The notes under the pieces: generated by a model
What the model was told of the DNA's origin: nothing
Databases searched by the model: none
The model's input: only the letters and a program-made list of their open reading frames with translations
Shown: one piece after another, positions 7,884-15,897 of the stretch
How positions within the stretch are numbered: position 1 is the first letter of the stretch
Layout: every line of letters begins with the position of its first letter
Made by a program: the position numbers and the translations under genes
Source: Muribaculaceae bacterium
Lineage (GTDB): Bacteria; Bacteroidota; Bacteroidia; Bacteroidales; Muribaculaceae
Direction: 5' to 3'
NCBI GenBank assembly: GCA_020026215.1
Contig: JAHHQT010000031.1
Location: 1-18,289, forward strand
DNA: 18,289 bases

Positions 7884-9200
7884 TTATTTGTCCTTTTCGT
7901 CCTTCGGCTGGATTTTGCTCACTTGTACCAAGTCAATTTTTGTAGCTGTCTTTTTAAGTACCACAAACGACAAGTCTTCAATTTCGAAAATATCACCCTG
8001 TTGTGGCAATCTTTCAAGGTTATACAAAATATAGCCTGCCAAAGTCTGGTATTCGTCGTTTTCAGGGATATTCAAGTCAAAACGATCATTGATATCCTCA
8101 ATCTCGATACGACCTGAGAATTGATATACACCCTCTGAAATCTCCTCTGCAATGAAACGAGCCTTGTCATGTTCGTCTTCGAAATCGCCGAAAATTTCTT
8201 CTACCAAGTCTTCCAAAGTCACCAAACCTGATGTACCTCCAAACTCGTCCACAATGATAGCAATACTCTTCTTATCGGCAAGCATCTTACGCATCATGTT
8301 ATTGGCAAGCATGGATTCAGGGGCATATTGGACAGGACGGATACAAGTCTTCCAGTCCTTGTTGGAATTGAACATTTCACTGACATGGATATACCCTTCC
8401 ACATTGTCAATATCTTCGCGATAAACAATAATCTTTGACAATCCCGAAGAAATGAATTTCTCACGCAAGGCAGCTGTGTCTGTTTCGTCAATATCCACAC
8501 CTACAATTTCGTTACGAGGAATCATACAGTCGCGCAAATAGGTGGTAGAAAAGTCCAAAGCATTTTGGAAAATCTTCACCTCATGTTCAATATCTTCGTT
8601 GTCATCCCCTTTCTTGTCATTCTTTTTCTCGTTTTTCATATCCTCGATAGTCTGCTGGATATAGTCGTCCAACTCGCCCACAGTGAGCAATACACTCTTC
8701 TTGGTATCACTCTTCGCCCCAAACAAGCGCATGATGCCTTTTGACAAGAAGGAAGCCAACCAGGAAATAGGATACAGCAAATAGTAGATAATCCACAAAG
8801 GCAAGGAGAAATGTCGCAAAGACATATTCGGATTGATACGGAACACTGTTTTCGGCACAAATTCACCGGTAATCAAAATGATACAGGTAGAAATAATGGT
8901 TTGTGCAAAAAGGATAAATGCACTGTTCGTAGAAATCAACGCCAAGACAGGTTCAAGCAATACCGCCATCCCCATACCGTAAATAACCAACATGATATTG
9001 TTCCCCACAAGCAAAGTGGAAATGAACATATCCTGATGGGTATAGAAGAAATTAATCAGATGGTTGGTCAAACCTTTTTTCTTAGAATCAAGACCTACCC
9101 TCACCTTATTGGAAGAGATAAACGCAATTTCCATACCTGAAAAGAAGGCAGAAAATGCTATCGAAATAATAGTGATGACAAGTGCTGTGTAAAAATCCAT
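7884..9200 (-). CDS. CNNM/CBS-domain membrane protein of the HlyC/CorC family
   Basis: A 438-residue inner-membrane protein. Residues about 1-190 are the CNNM (DUF21) transmembrane domain, starting with a hydrophobic helix and the FSGMEIAF block. Residues about 215-335 form a paired CBS domain (RDCMIPRNEIVGVD, then VDEFGGTSGLVTLEDLVEE). Residues about 350-430 are the CorC_HlyC transporter-associated domain (NDEYQTLAGYILYNLERLP). Relatives are linked to Mg2+ or Co2+ transport, and in Bacteroidota some are named GldE; the sequence does not decide between these. It starts 24 nt after the lptC-like gene and is the last gene of the coaX unit. The internal charged stretch near residue 190 (KNEKKNDKKGDDNEDIEHE) is a flexible linker. 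Confidence 0.93.
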   Translation of the reverse strand: MDFYTALVITIISIAFSAFFSGMEIAFISSNKVRVGLDSKKKGLTNHLINFFYTHQDMFISTLLVGNNIMLVIYGMGMAVLLEPVLALISTNSAFILFAQTIISTCIILITGEFVPKTVFRINPNMSLRHFSLPLWIIYYLLYPISWLASFLSKGIMRLFGAKSDTKKSVLLTVGELDDYIQQTIEDMKNEKKNDKKGDDNEDIEHEVKIFQNALDFSTTYLRDCMIPRNEIVGVDIDETDTAALREKFISSGLSKIIVYREDIDNVEGYIHVSEMFNSNKDWKTCIRPVQYAPESMLANNMMRKMLADKKSIAIIVDEFGGTSGLVTLEDLVEEIFGDFEDEHDKARFIAEEISEGVYQFSGRIEIEDINDRFDLNIPENDEYQTLAGYILYNLERLPQQGDIFEIEDLSFVVLKKTATKIDLVQVSKIQPKDEKDK

Positions 9201-9224
9201 TTATATTGTGTTCTTTTAATAATC

Positions 9225-9845
9225 TTATTTTTCAACTGCCGCCATCGGTTCTTTCTCAAAAGTAGGAACGGTATCGACAGACATGGTGCGTCTTTCTTCA
9301 ATTGGGAATATACCGGAAGGTCGGTTGATTTCGTAAACCGTCAAGCGTTCATTAGAATCAAATCCGTAGCCCTCGATAATTCTATCATCTTTTTCAATGT
9401 GTATAAATGAATCGGAATAGACTTTGTGTTTCTTTTGTGACCAGAAAATCTGTTCTGTCAGGAAAAGTTCCTTTTGCAGGTTTCTAATCTCAACGTCACC
9501 GTCAAGTCTCCACAATTCATCGCGAGTAAAATAGGTTGCCGAATCACATTTGATATGAGCATCCACATTAAAGTTATCGTCAAATTTTTCAATAAACAAT
9601 CCTACAGGAAATTTCCATACAGGAATTTCTGCCTTATCATAAACCAGCCACAATTTTGCTGTAATGCGGTAACGAGTCATACCTGAGTCACTGATGAGTG
9701 TCTTCACATCGCGAGTGACCATGGTCGGCAAACTGTCAGGATCAACTTCAACATCGATAGTTTCAGTTTCCGTCTTTGTATTACAGGCGGTGAAAACCAA
9801 CGAAGCGAAGAAGAACAGCAAAAATATGTTGCGGAATTTTCCCAT
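9225..9845 (-). CDS. lptC: LptC-like LPS export lipoprotein
   Basis: A protein of about 206 residues with a lipoprotein signal: a hydrophobic helix, then FTAC as a lipobox with Cys near residue 20. The body resembles LptC (YrbK family), the inner-membrane-attached bridge that carries lipopolysaccharide from the LptBFG transporter toward the outer membrane. Seen are RYRITAKLW, ELWRLDGDVEIRN, LTEQIFW and IIEGYGFDS, which follow the family's repeating beta-strand pattern. I chose the ATG at 9845. A GTG at 9854 would add MDN-like residues and overlap the upstream TAG by one base, but the ATG gives a cleaner signal peptide. It sits between an outer-membrane barrel gene and a CNNM gene, which suits an envelope role. 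Confidence 0.85.
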   Translation of the reverse strand: MGKFRNIFLLFFFASLVFTACNTKTETETIDVEVDPDSLPTMVTRDVKTLISDSGMTRYRITAKLWLVYDKAEIPVWKFPVGLFIEKFDDNFNVDAHIKCDSATYFTRDELWRLDGDVEIRNLQKELFLTEQIFWSQKKHKVYSDSFIHIEKDDRIIEGYGFDSNERLTVYEINRPSGIFPIEERRTMSVDTVPTFEKEPMAAVEK

Positions 9846-9853
9846 ATTATCCA

Positions 9854-11137
9854 CTAACGAATTTTATTACGCCAGAAAGCAAATTCGTTGAAGTTCACAC
9901 CCACTGTAATGTTGAAATAGTTTTCAGACACCAAGTTAGATGCTGGAGAAGCGACACGGTGTTTGTATTCAAAACCTAAGTTGAAGATAGTTTTTGAGCC
10001 CATTGTCGGGAAACCGAAACCGATGGCAGCTCCGTAAACTTTAGTATTGTTGCCACGCACCATAATATAGTCGTGGGTATAGTTAGCTCCACAACGGTAA
10101 GACATACGTTGGAAGTAGTTACCACGTTCTTTCGGAGTATATTGGAAACCTAAAGCAGCTTTCCAACGATTGTCAAATTCAGTCTTATCTTGGATAACAT
10201 TACCTTTGTCATCCTTCAAACCTTCGTATTTTGCTTTACCCCAATCTTGGTAAGTAAAGTCACCTTCTACTGTAATTTTATCGTTGTAAGTATAGCTCAA
10301 ACCTACACCGAATGCATTTGGCTTACTGTATTGACCGTTCATTTTTGAATGTCCTACAGTATCTGGTTTTTGGTCAGAATTCACATCATAGTAAACGCCC
10401 CAAGTCTTGCCACGGAAATCTTTCTTAGGAGAATAAGTAGCACCCAAAGTGATTTTGTGAAGTTCTTTTATGTTCAACGTATATTGCAAACCGACAAGCA
10501 CATTCCAGTCACGGATTTCCATAGATTGTTCAAATAAGGTGTTTGCTGCACCTCCGTCTTGGATAACGTAAGAGTCATTGATGATTGTACCGAACAAATA
10601 AGAAAAGTTCGCACCGATGCTCAACCCCTTGATAGGTTCTACACCGACACCGAAATACAATTCGTTCAAACCACCGATTCCCGAGAATGTAGAACGACCC
10701 AAAAGGCGGTCTTTCTCGTCCTTTACTTCGCCACCGAATGAGTAACCAACTGAAGAATAGGGAACCAAACCGACACTTGCACCCACAATTTTACAAATAG
10801 GAAATTGCAAAGTCATGTAGTCCAAACCACCTCCGAATGATTTACCTGTTTCGTTGTTTTCCTTTGACCATAGGCGGGTCATATCCAAACCAATATCCCA
10901 AATCAATGACAAAGAGTCAGCTTGGGCATAAGAAGCAGGGTTCATCATATTGATTTGACGGCTGCTTGTCATGGCAATACCTACACCACCCATATTTCTT
11001 TGCATGCTGGTTGCATATTCGCCCAACATACCATATCCAAATTTAGAATAAGGAGATTGCTCCTTCTGTGCAAACGCAGAAACTGACGACAACAAAACTA
11101 TAGCTATCGCAGAAAGTATTTTTTTATAATTGTTCAT
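9854..11137 (-). CDS. Outer-membrane beta-barrel protein (FadL-like)
   Basis: A 427-residue protein with a signal peptide ending SAFAQ (about 1-24). The mature N-terminus begins SPYSKFGYGML, a common start for Bacteroidota barrel proteins, followed by GGVGIAMTSS and MMNPASYA, which resemble the plugged N-terminus of FadL/OmpP1-type porins. The rest alternates aromatic and polar residues as in beta strands (LSIGANFSYLFG, KITVEGDFTYQDW) and ends with NITVGVNFNEFAFW. It is probably an outer-membrane transporter for hydrophobic molecules, though the ligand is unknown. Its start overlaps the end of coaX by 14 nt and its TAG touches the next gene, so the unit is tightly coupled. Confidence 0.85.
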   Translation of the reverse strand: MNNYKKILSAIAIVLLSSVSAFAQKEQSPYSKFGYGMLGEYATSMQRNMGGVGIAMTSSRQINMMNPASYAQADSLSLIWDIGLDMTRLWSKENNETGKSFGGGLDYMTLQFPICKIVGASVGLVPYSSVGYSFGGEVKDEKDRLLGRSTFSGIGGLNELYFGVGVEPIKGLSIGANFSYLFGTIINDSYVIQDGGAANTLFEQSMEIRDWNVLVGLQYTLNIKELHKITLGATYSPKKDFRGKTWGVYYDVNSDQKPDTVGHSKMNGQYSKPNAFGVGLSYTYNDKITVEGDFTYQDWGKAKYEGLKDDKGNVIQDKTEFDNRWKAALGFQYTPKERGNYFQRMSYRCGANYTHDYIMVRGNNTKVYGAAIGFGFPTMGSKTIFNLGFEYKHRVASPASNLVSENYFNITVGVNFNEFAFWRNKIR

Positions 11138-11864
11138 TATATTGTAATATTCTATTTAATCCAATCGTAACTAAATCATCATAGATTTCAACGTCAAAGT
11201 CTTGCAACTTGTCAGAAATCAGATTGCAGTCCCCTCCGGTTAAAACCACTTTCACTTTGCCATAACACTTTTCAAGCTGTACGGCCATTTGTGCCACTTC
11301 CGACACAACGCCCATCACCACACCTGAACGGATTGCAGTCGGTGTGTCATAGCCCAACATCGGCACATCCCCTTCAAAATTCACCTTCGGCAAGGCCACA
11401 CAATAGTCAGCCAATCCTTTGAAACGCAATTTCAAACCGGGAGCGATGTTTCCTCCGACATATTTTTTGCCACCTTCAACAAAATCGTAAGTAATGGCAG
11501 TACCCAAATCCACCACCAGCAAGTTTTGCTCGCCGCAAAGATGAACTGCCCCTACAGCTGCGGCTATTCTGTCGTGTCCCAATGTAGCAGGAGTGGCATA
11601 GCCAATTTCAAGAGGCATAGGCATAAGGTGATTAAGCACGTAGCATTTCCCGAATCGGTTTTTCAAATGAGCAATGATGCTTTGGTCATCCCCGACAACA
11701 GAAGAATAGACTGCACAGGTTACATCTGAATAGTTTGACAAAAATTCATCCAATTCTTGCAAAGTCAAATTTTCAAAACGCTTCGACCCCACCTTTTCAT
11801 CTCCGGAAAACACCGAGATTTTGGCGGACGAATTACCTTGATCTATAGCTACACTTAATTCCAT
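11124..11864 (-). CDS. coaX: Type III pantothenate kinase
   Basis: A 246-residue cytosolic enzyme that phosphorylates pantothenate, the first step of coenzyme A synthesis. Type III kinase motifs are in place: DQGNSS (8-13, phosphate-binding), YATPATLGHDR (89-99, with the GxDR signature), DLGTAITYD (119-127) and GGNIAPG (137-143), then LTGGD near 208. Length is normal for the family. It is the first gene of a four-gene minus-strand unit and its 3' end overlaps the next gene by 14 nt. A TACTTTTG promoter box lies only seven bases before the ATG. Confidence 0.95.
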   Translation of the reverse strand: MELSVAIDQGNSSAKISVFSGDEKVGSKRFENLTLQELDEFLSNYSDVTCAVYSSVVGDDQSIIAHLKNRFGKCYVLNHLMPMPLEIGYATPATLGHDRIAAAVGAVHLCGEQNLLVVDLGTAITYDFVEGGKKYVGGNIAPGLKLRFKGLADYCVALPKVNFEGDVPMLGYDTPTAIRSGVVMGVVSEVAQMAVQLEKCYGKVKVVLTGGDCNLISDKLQDFDVEIYDDLVTIGLNRILQYNEQL

Positions 11865-11871
11865 TATCGTA

Positions 11872-11879
11872 CAAAAGTA
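11872..11879 (-). promoter_or_regulatory. Candidate -7 element of coaX
   Basis: Read on the minus strand, TACTTTTG matches TAnnTTTG exactly. It ends only 7 nt before the coaX ATG, implying a very short or absent leader. A good -33 element is not visible; the nearest is TTCG 22 nt upstream. Confidence 0.4.
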
Positions 11880-11974
11880 CTAAATAACACCTAAATTACC
11901 ACGAATTTAAGGATGTGTTTTGTTTACAGACGGCTTATTTAAGTTTTTTTATCGTGTAAAAATCAAAAATTCAC

Positions 11975-12379
11975 CTATTTACCCACATTTTCGCCACGGT
12001 TTTGCTTGTCCTTTTTGTCAGCATAAGGAACCATGAACGAAGTATAAATTTGAATTACCGCACCAATTAGCAAAAATGCCAACCAATCAGAGTGATATGG
12101 GTCGCTAACCAAGAAATAGGCAGAAACCACATAACTCAACGATGACCAGAATTCAAGATGAAGCAAACGGCGCACACGCAAGCCCAAACTTTTGTCCTTA
12201 CGATACATCACACGTTGCAACAAACGGACAACGACAGCCAAGACTGCACCAAACGCAAAAGTATAGCGCAACCACTCGTTACTGATACCGATTAAGGGCA
12301 AAAATGCAGTAACAAGCAACAATATCATTGCCACTGACAGGAATATATTTAGTAAACTTTCTTTTTTTGTCTTTGTCAT
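11975..12379 (-). CDS. Conserved membrane protein, unknown function
   Basis: A 134-residue protein with four predicted membrane helices (hydrophobic stretches near residues 9-32, 38-58, 76-91 and 99-120), a basic loop (RKDKSLGLRVRRL) and a charged C-terminus. I chose the ATG at 12379 (MTKTKKES), 7 nt after the ftsB-like stop. A longer frame would need a TTG at 12403 and would overlap that gene. It is the third gene of the trmD/ftsB unit, which suggests a link with cell division or the envelope, but that is only context. No family was recognised with certainty. Confidence 0.75.
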   Translation of the reverse strand: MTKTKKESLLNIFLSVAMILLLVTAFLPLIGISNEWLRYTFAFGAVLAVVVRLLQRVMYRKDKSLGLRVRRLLHLEFWSSLSYVVSAYFLVSDPYHSDWLAFLLIGAVIQIYTSFMVPYADKKDKQNRGENVGK

Positions 12380-12386
12380 AGCCAAA

Positions 12387-12683
12387 CTATTTTTCTTTAA
12401 CAATATATAAATCCTCTTCAGGACGTTTCATCTGGTATTGTTCGCGAATAATCTTTTCGAAAGTCTCAGGGTCTGTTTCCAACTGCTTCAACTTCAATTC
12501 ATAGATACTGCAAGAATCTTTCATTGCCTTGATTTCGGTTTTCAACTCTTTGATTTCACGTTCTAATTCCATGATTTCAGTGTAGTTGTGTTCCCCGAAG
12601 AAAGCAATGTAAAGTCCTACGACGACAAGAATTATCAGCCAGAGATTTACCTTTTTGACACGTTCAATCCAATTTTTCCACAT
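12387..12683 (-). CDS. FtsB/DivIC-like septum formation protein
   Basis: A 98-residue bitopic membrane protein. It has a short basic N-terminus (about 1-12), one transmembrane helix (about 13-30) and a coiled coil (about 36-70, with LEREIKELKTEIKAMK). A short tail follows with EKIIREQYQMKRPEEDLYIV, which is typical of the DivIC/FtsB family. These proteins form a complex with FtsL and FtsQ that activates septal cell-wall synthesis. Size and layout are normal. It lies 14 nt after trmD and 7 nt before the next gene, so it is in an operon with both. Confidence 0.9.
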   Translation of the reverse strand: MWKNWIERVKKVNLWLIILVVVGLYIAFFGEHNYTEIMELEREIKELKTEIKAMKDSCSIYELKLKQLETDPETFEKIIREQYQMKRPEEDLYIVKEK

Positions 12684-12697
12684 AACAATAGCAACAT

Positions 12698-13375
12698 TTA
12701 TTCATCCAATAAATCAGGACGTAATTGTCGTGTACGTTCCAACGACATATTATATCTCCATTCATCTATTTTTGCCTCATGACCCGACAATAGAATGTCT
12801 GGTACACGCCAGCTCTTATATTCGGCAGGACGAGTATAGATAGGAGGAGCAAGCAAATTATCCTGGAATGAATCACTCAAAGCAGACTGTTCGTCGCCAA
12901 TAGCACCAGGTATCAAACGGACAATGGCATCTGTCACAATTACAGCCGGTAATTCACCGCCTGTAAGCACATAATCTCCAATGGTTATCTCTTTGGTAAT
13001 CAAATGTTCACGGATACGATAATCGATACCTTTATAGTGACCGCAAAGGATGATGAGATTCTCACTCATTGACATTTTGTTCGCCATTTTTTGGGTAAAT
13101 TGTTCACCGTCAGGAGTCATGAAAATCACGTCATCATAATTACGTTGTGATTTCAACTCACTGATGCAACGGTCAACAGGTTCAATTTGCATCACCATAC
13201 CGGCCTCACCCCCAAACGGATAATCATCAACACGACGATGTTTGTCGAGAGTATAGTCGCGCAAATCGTGTACTACGAGTTGTGCAAGTCCTTTATTTTG
13301 AGCTCTTTTAAGAATAGAACAGTTTAGCGAAGGCTCAACCATCTCCGGCAAAACTGTGATTATATCAATGCGCAT
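12698..13375 (-). CDS. trmD: tRNA (guanine-N1-)-methyltransferase
   Basis: A 225-residue SPOUT-class enzyme that methylates G37 next to the anticodon in tRNAs, using S-adenosylmethionine, and so prevents frameshifting. Family motifs seen are HRRVDDYPFGGEAGMV (46-61), LCGHYKGID (110-118), IGDYVLTGGE (132-141, trefoil-knot cofactor site) and IYTRPAEYKSWRVPDILLSG (179-198). At the column of the E. coli general base (in GLLDCPHYTRP) this protein has alanine (NLLAPPIYTRP), with an Asp four residues earlier. It leads a three-gene unit. A TATCTTTG promoter box lies 17 nt upstream of the ATG. Confidence 0.97.
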   Translation of the reverse strand: MRIDIITVLPEMVEPSLNCSILKRAQNKGLAQLVVHDLRDYTLDKHRRVDDYPFGGEAGMVMQIEPVDRCISELKSQRNYDDVIFMTPDGEQFTQKMANKMSMSENLIILCGHYKGIDYRIREHLITKEITIGDYVLTGGELPAVIVTDAIVRLIPGAIGDEQSALSDSFQDNLLAPPIYTRPAEYKSWRVPDILLSGHEAKIDEWRYNMSLERTRQLRPDLLDE

Positions 13376-13391
13376 TTTTATCTAATTTCTG

Positions 13392-13399
13392 CAAAGATA
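13392..13399 (-). promoter_or_regulatory. Candidate -7 element of trmD
   Basis: On the minus strand TATCTTTG matches TAnnTTTG exactly, 16 nt before the trmD ATG. The -33 region is only a T-run (plus 13416-13423), so the call rests on the -7 box. Confidence 0.4.
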
Positions 13400-13490
13400 G
13401 TGCAAGGCGAGCGAAATAAAAAAGGAACTTGTCCATTTTTTTATTCCCGAGCCGCAGCCTAGCTTATTAAAAGATAGGACAAGTTAATAA

Positions 13491-13522
13491 AAAGACAGGA
13501 CTGAGGATACAGCCCTGTCTTT
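13491..13522 (-). terminator. Intrinsic terminator of the 218-residue membrane protein gene
   Basis: AAAGACAGG (13491-13499) pairs with CCTGTCTTT (13514-13522), and CTG with CAG extends the stem past one mismatch. On the minus strand it is followed by TTTTTATT. It lies just past the stop at 13542 and separates that gene from trmD. Confidence 0.8.
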
Positions 13523-13541
13523 ATTCATATTGTTCAAAAAA

Positions 13542-14198
13542 TCATTCTTCGTTTGTTTCAAGTGCTTTTTCAGAAGTTTCCTCAACACTCTCAGATGTAA
13601 CATTCCGTTGTTCTTTTTCCTTTTTAGTATTATTGGCAATTGCAGCCAATGCTCGAAGCATTTCAGCGAATACACGAGCAACAACTATTGTAATAAATCC
13701 ATAAATTGGATAAATAATACATCCCATAAGACCTATTCCAGACAGACCTAAAGTTGACAATTCATAGGAATAGCCCGCCATAAATAAAGAGATGGTCAAA
13801 GAAACAAAAAATCCTCCTATACCGAGCCACATCCCCATCCATTCTCCAAATGTCTGCACAAAATGAGAGAAAACAGGAATTGCAACAAATTCAGCATTGT
13901 TATCTGCAATATCAGCTACTTTTGCACTTCGATTCCACCAGATTTGAGCTCCAAACCAAGACAAGTCACAAATAATAATAAACATAATAAGGAATCCGAG
14001 AATCAAGCTACCCTCAGTATCAAAAATTCCGGCTCTAATAGCAGTGGCAAGTACAACAAATGGTATGAACAAGTTTAATGCAGCTAAAATAATATAAAGC
14101 CACATAAAGGGTTTTCCATAAAACAGCCCGTCATCAACAGCCTTTAATACAGGATTCAAAAAAGTAAAAAATGGAGATTTAAACTTATCATTGTCCAT
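13542..14198 (-). CDS. Four-helix membrane protein, unknown function
   Basis: A 218-residue protein with four predicted transmembrane segments (about 33-55, 66-85, 122-145 and 150-175). The N-terminus carries FKSPFFTFLNPVLKAVDDG and the hydrophilic, acidic C-terminus (about 188-218) is rich in Glu and Lys. The DLSWFGAQIWWNRSAK block between helices 2 and 3 is the most distinctive part. I do not recognise the family. It is flanked by its own promoter (14234-14265) and terminator (13491-13522), so it is probably a single-gene unit. The low-complexity tail suggests a cytosolic interaction segment, which is inference only. Confidence 0.8.
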   Translation of the reverse strand: MDNDKFKSPFFTFLNPVLKAVDDGLFYGKPFMWLYIILAALNLFIPFVVLATAIRAGIFDTEGSLILGFLIMFIIICDLSWFGAQIWWNRSAKVADIADNNAEFVAIPVFSHFVQTFGEWMGMWLGIGGFFVSLTISLFMAGYSYELSTLGLSGIGLMGCIIYPIYGFITIVVARVFAEMLRALAAIANNTKKEKEQRNVTSESVEETSEKALETNEE

Positions 14199-14233
14199 AA
14201 TAGTAAAAATTTAAGGGTTAAAAAATTTATTTT

Positions 14234-14265
14234 AAAATATATTTTGTCGATTATTAACATTCAAA
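14234..14265 (-). promoter_or_regulatory. Promoter of the 218-residue membrane protein gene
   Basis: On the minus strand TTTG (plus 14262-14265), a 20-nt spacer and TATATTTT (plus 14234-14241) fit the Bacteroidota pattern TTTG-N19/20-TAnnTTTG with one mismatch. The expected start lies about 30 nt before the gene. Confidence 0.5.
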
Positions 14266-14317
14266 TCTAGTAATTTATTTAAATATCAACAATTTATTCT
14301 GCCAATCATTTACCGTA

Positions 14318-14542
14318 TTATATCGAACAGGCAAATACGACAGAGGCGATGGCTATAATCCACGCCAGACAGCCCAACACGACTTTCCACCACTTTATAG
14401 GCTTAAACTCATATTGAGGAGCAGGTCTTTCATCTGATATATTAGTTGAAGACTTTTCAAAATCTTCGTTTTCATCGGTACTCCCCATATAGTAGGGATC
14501 TTCCTCATTCATTTCCCGATATAGTTCTTCATCTTCATCCAT
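14318..14542 (-). CDS. Small acidic tail-anchored membrane protein, unknown
   Basis: A 74-residue protein. The first about 45 residues are strongly acidic and hydrophilic (MDEDEELYREMNEEDPYYMG). A linker (about 46-52, with FKPIKWWK) precedes one C-terminal transmembrane helix (about 53-74, ending VVFACSI). The single helix at the end, with the acidic part predicted in the cytosol, fits a tail-anchored topology. It begins 14 nt after the thiamine pyrophosphokinase stop and is probably cotranscribed with it. The family was not recognised. It might be a lineage-specific partner of the operon or an unrelated passenger. Confidence 0.7.
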   Translation of the reverse strand: MDEDEELYREMNEEDPYYMGSTDENEDFEKSSTNISDERPAPQYEFKPIKWWKVVLGCLAWIIAIASVVFACSI

Positions 14543-14556
14543 AAAACAAAGATATT

Positions 14557-15222
14557 TTATTTTACCTTCTTATTTTCGTAGCTCACATAGACCAAATATT
14601 CACCTTGACATGAAATAGTAAAAGTTTCAAACGTGGAATGGTTCAACGTTCCCTGCCACCAATTATTGAAATCATATAACGGATAAGCCAACCCTTCAGA
14701 ACTCATTTTCTTTGTACCAAAGCCAAAGACAGAGACAGCCGTTCCAACAGGGAAAGAGAATTTTTGGTCACCGAAGCAGGAGACAAACATACCATAATCG
14801 GTAAACATTCTGACCTCCAGTCCTTGTCGCATATATTCAATCAGCAAACTGATATTTCCTAAAGTATGGTCTTCACGTTCCCCGGTTGCTCCAACAATGG
14901 CGATACGACTATAGCCTTTATTTTGCAAATAATGTACAGCCTTGGTTTGGTCGTTGGTTTCCTGATCTGGATTAACACGGATAATCTCCTTGAATGCAAC
15001 TCTTGCTTCTTCCGACAAAGAATCTCCGTCACCAACAATGCGCCACGGATGTTTTTCCATCTTCAAGAACTGATTGGCAGAACCGTCACAGCACACCAAT
15101 CGTTCACTCTCCGTCAACAAACGCAAAGGTACAATGTGCTTGGGATAGTTACCGCCACCCAATACCACAGCCTGTGGCTCGAAGTCAAAACTTATTACTG
15201 ATTCTTTATCAATTTTATCCAT
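14557..15222 (-). CDS. thiN: Thiamine pyrophosphokinase
   Basis: A 221-residue enzyme that transfers pyrophosphate from ATP to thiamine, giving thiamine diphosphate. Catalytic-domain motifs are CCDGSAN (44-50), GDGDS (64-68), DQETND plus a following Lys (86-94) and GATGEREDHTLGN (111-123). The C-terminal part is beta-rich, as expected for the thiamine-binding domain. The start overlaps the end of the upstream transporter gene by 28 nt, which implies translational coupling. Together they suggest a salvage unit: import thiamine, then trap it as the diphosphate. Confidence 0.95.
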   Translation of the reverse strand: MDKIDKESVISFDFEPQAVVLGGGNYPKHIVPLRLLTESERLVCCDGSANQFLKMEKHPWRIVGDGDSLSEEARVAFKEIIRVNPDQETNDQTKAVHYLQNKGYSRIAIVGATGEREDHTLGNISLLIEYMRQGLEVRMFTDYGMFVSCFGDQKFSFPVGTAVSVFGFGTKKMSSEGLAYPLYDFNNWWQGTLNHSTFETFTISCQGEYLVYVSYENKKVK

Positions 15223-15770
15223 TTCAAATATCCAAAGTAAGCGATAAACGTATAAAGGGCATAAAGTCCCGATGTAAAATAAAGACCTTTATAAATATAG
15301 AGTATGGTACAAACCACATCTACCAATATCCACGCCAACCATTGCTCAGCATATTTTCGTGCCAACATCCACATTGCCACTATACTCAATGACGTAGTGA
15401 AACTGTCAGCCCAAGGCACATCACTGTCCGTAAAAAGAATGAGTATTTGAGCAATAACCACCGTCAACAAAGTAGTAATCAAAATCAACATCGAATACTG
15501 CTTTCGGGGAGTGTGTGTAATAGGAATTCCCTCAACATCATTATTCTTAACTTTTTTGCGACCAAACGCCCAATACAGCATACCATAGACCGAAGCCAAG
15601 ACATAATATATACTGATACCAAAATCTGCATACAATCCGGCGCGATAATATACCACTGCATAAATTGCAGGCATAATCAAACTGGCAAACCAAAGATAAA
15701 AACTGGCACGATATTCCAGCCACAAGTAAACGAGCCCTATGATTGTTCCTATCAGTTCAAGATAATTCAT
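15195..15770 (-). CDS. pnuT: PnuC-family transporter, probably for thiamine (PnuT)
   Basis: A 191-residue membrane protein with about seven hydrophobic helices. It matches the PnuC family of facilitators for vitamin-type substrates, with YLWLEYRASFYLWF near the N-terminus, LYADFGISIYYV in the middle and a C-terminal WLAWILVDVVCTILYIYKG. PnuC members carry nicotinamide riboside, riboflavin or thiamine. The overlap with a thiamine pyrophosphokinase gene makes thiamine the best guess here; the sequence alone does not settle it. The 5' flank shows no TPP riboswitch. The gene start lies 86 nt from the tRNA-associated terminator that ends the preceding transcript. Confidence 0.88.
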   Translation of the reverse strand: MNYLELIGTIIGLVYLWLEYRASFYLWFASLIMPAIYAVVYYRAGLYADFGISIYYVLASVYGMLYWAFGRKKVKNNDVEGIPITHTPRKQYSMLILITTLLTVVIAQILILFTDSDVPWADSFTTSLSIVAMWMLARKYAEQWLAWILVDVVCTILYIYKGLYFTSGLYALYTFIAYFGYLKWIKLIKNQ

Positions 15771-15857
15771 CGATCAATTTGATTATTCAGTACAATTTTT
15801 CTTGTCATCTGCTAAATTAGTGAGTTTTTCTTGATTTTTGCGCATTTCGTAGATAGA

Positions 15858-15893
15858 AAAAGCATCAATAATCAAACGACCATTGATGCTTTT
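15858..15893 (-). terminator. Terminator hairpin downstream of the disrupted tRNA
   Basis: AAAAGCATCAAT (15858-15869) pairs with ATTGATGCTTTT (15882-15893) over 12 bp with a 12-nt loop. On the minus strand it is followed by TTTCTATC. It lies just beyond the tRNA 3' end and is the natural terminator of that tRNA transcript. It could also work on the plus strand. Confidence 0.75.
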
Positions 15894-15897
15894 ATTT

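Noticed and set aside
9845..9854. GTG start for the lptC-like gene
   Set aside because: It is possible by coupling to the upstream TAG, but the ATG nine bases later gives a normal lipoprotein signal and is the commoner start.
12379..12403. Longer N-terminus (MLKKNSLA...) for the 134-residue membrane protein
   Set aside because: It needs a TTG start and overlaps the ftsB-like gene by 17 nt, while an ATG lies 7 nt after that gene's stop.
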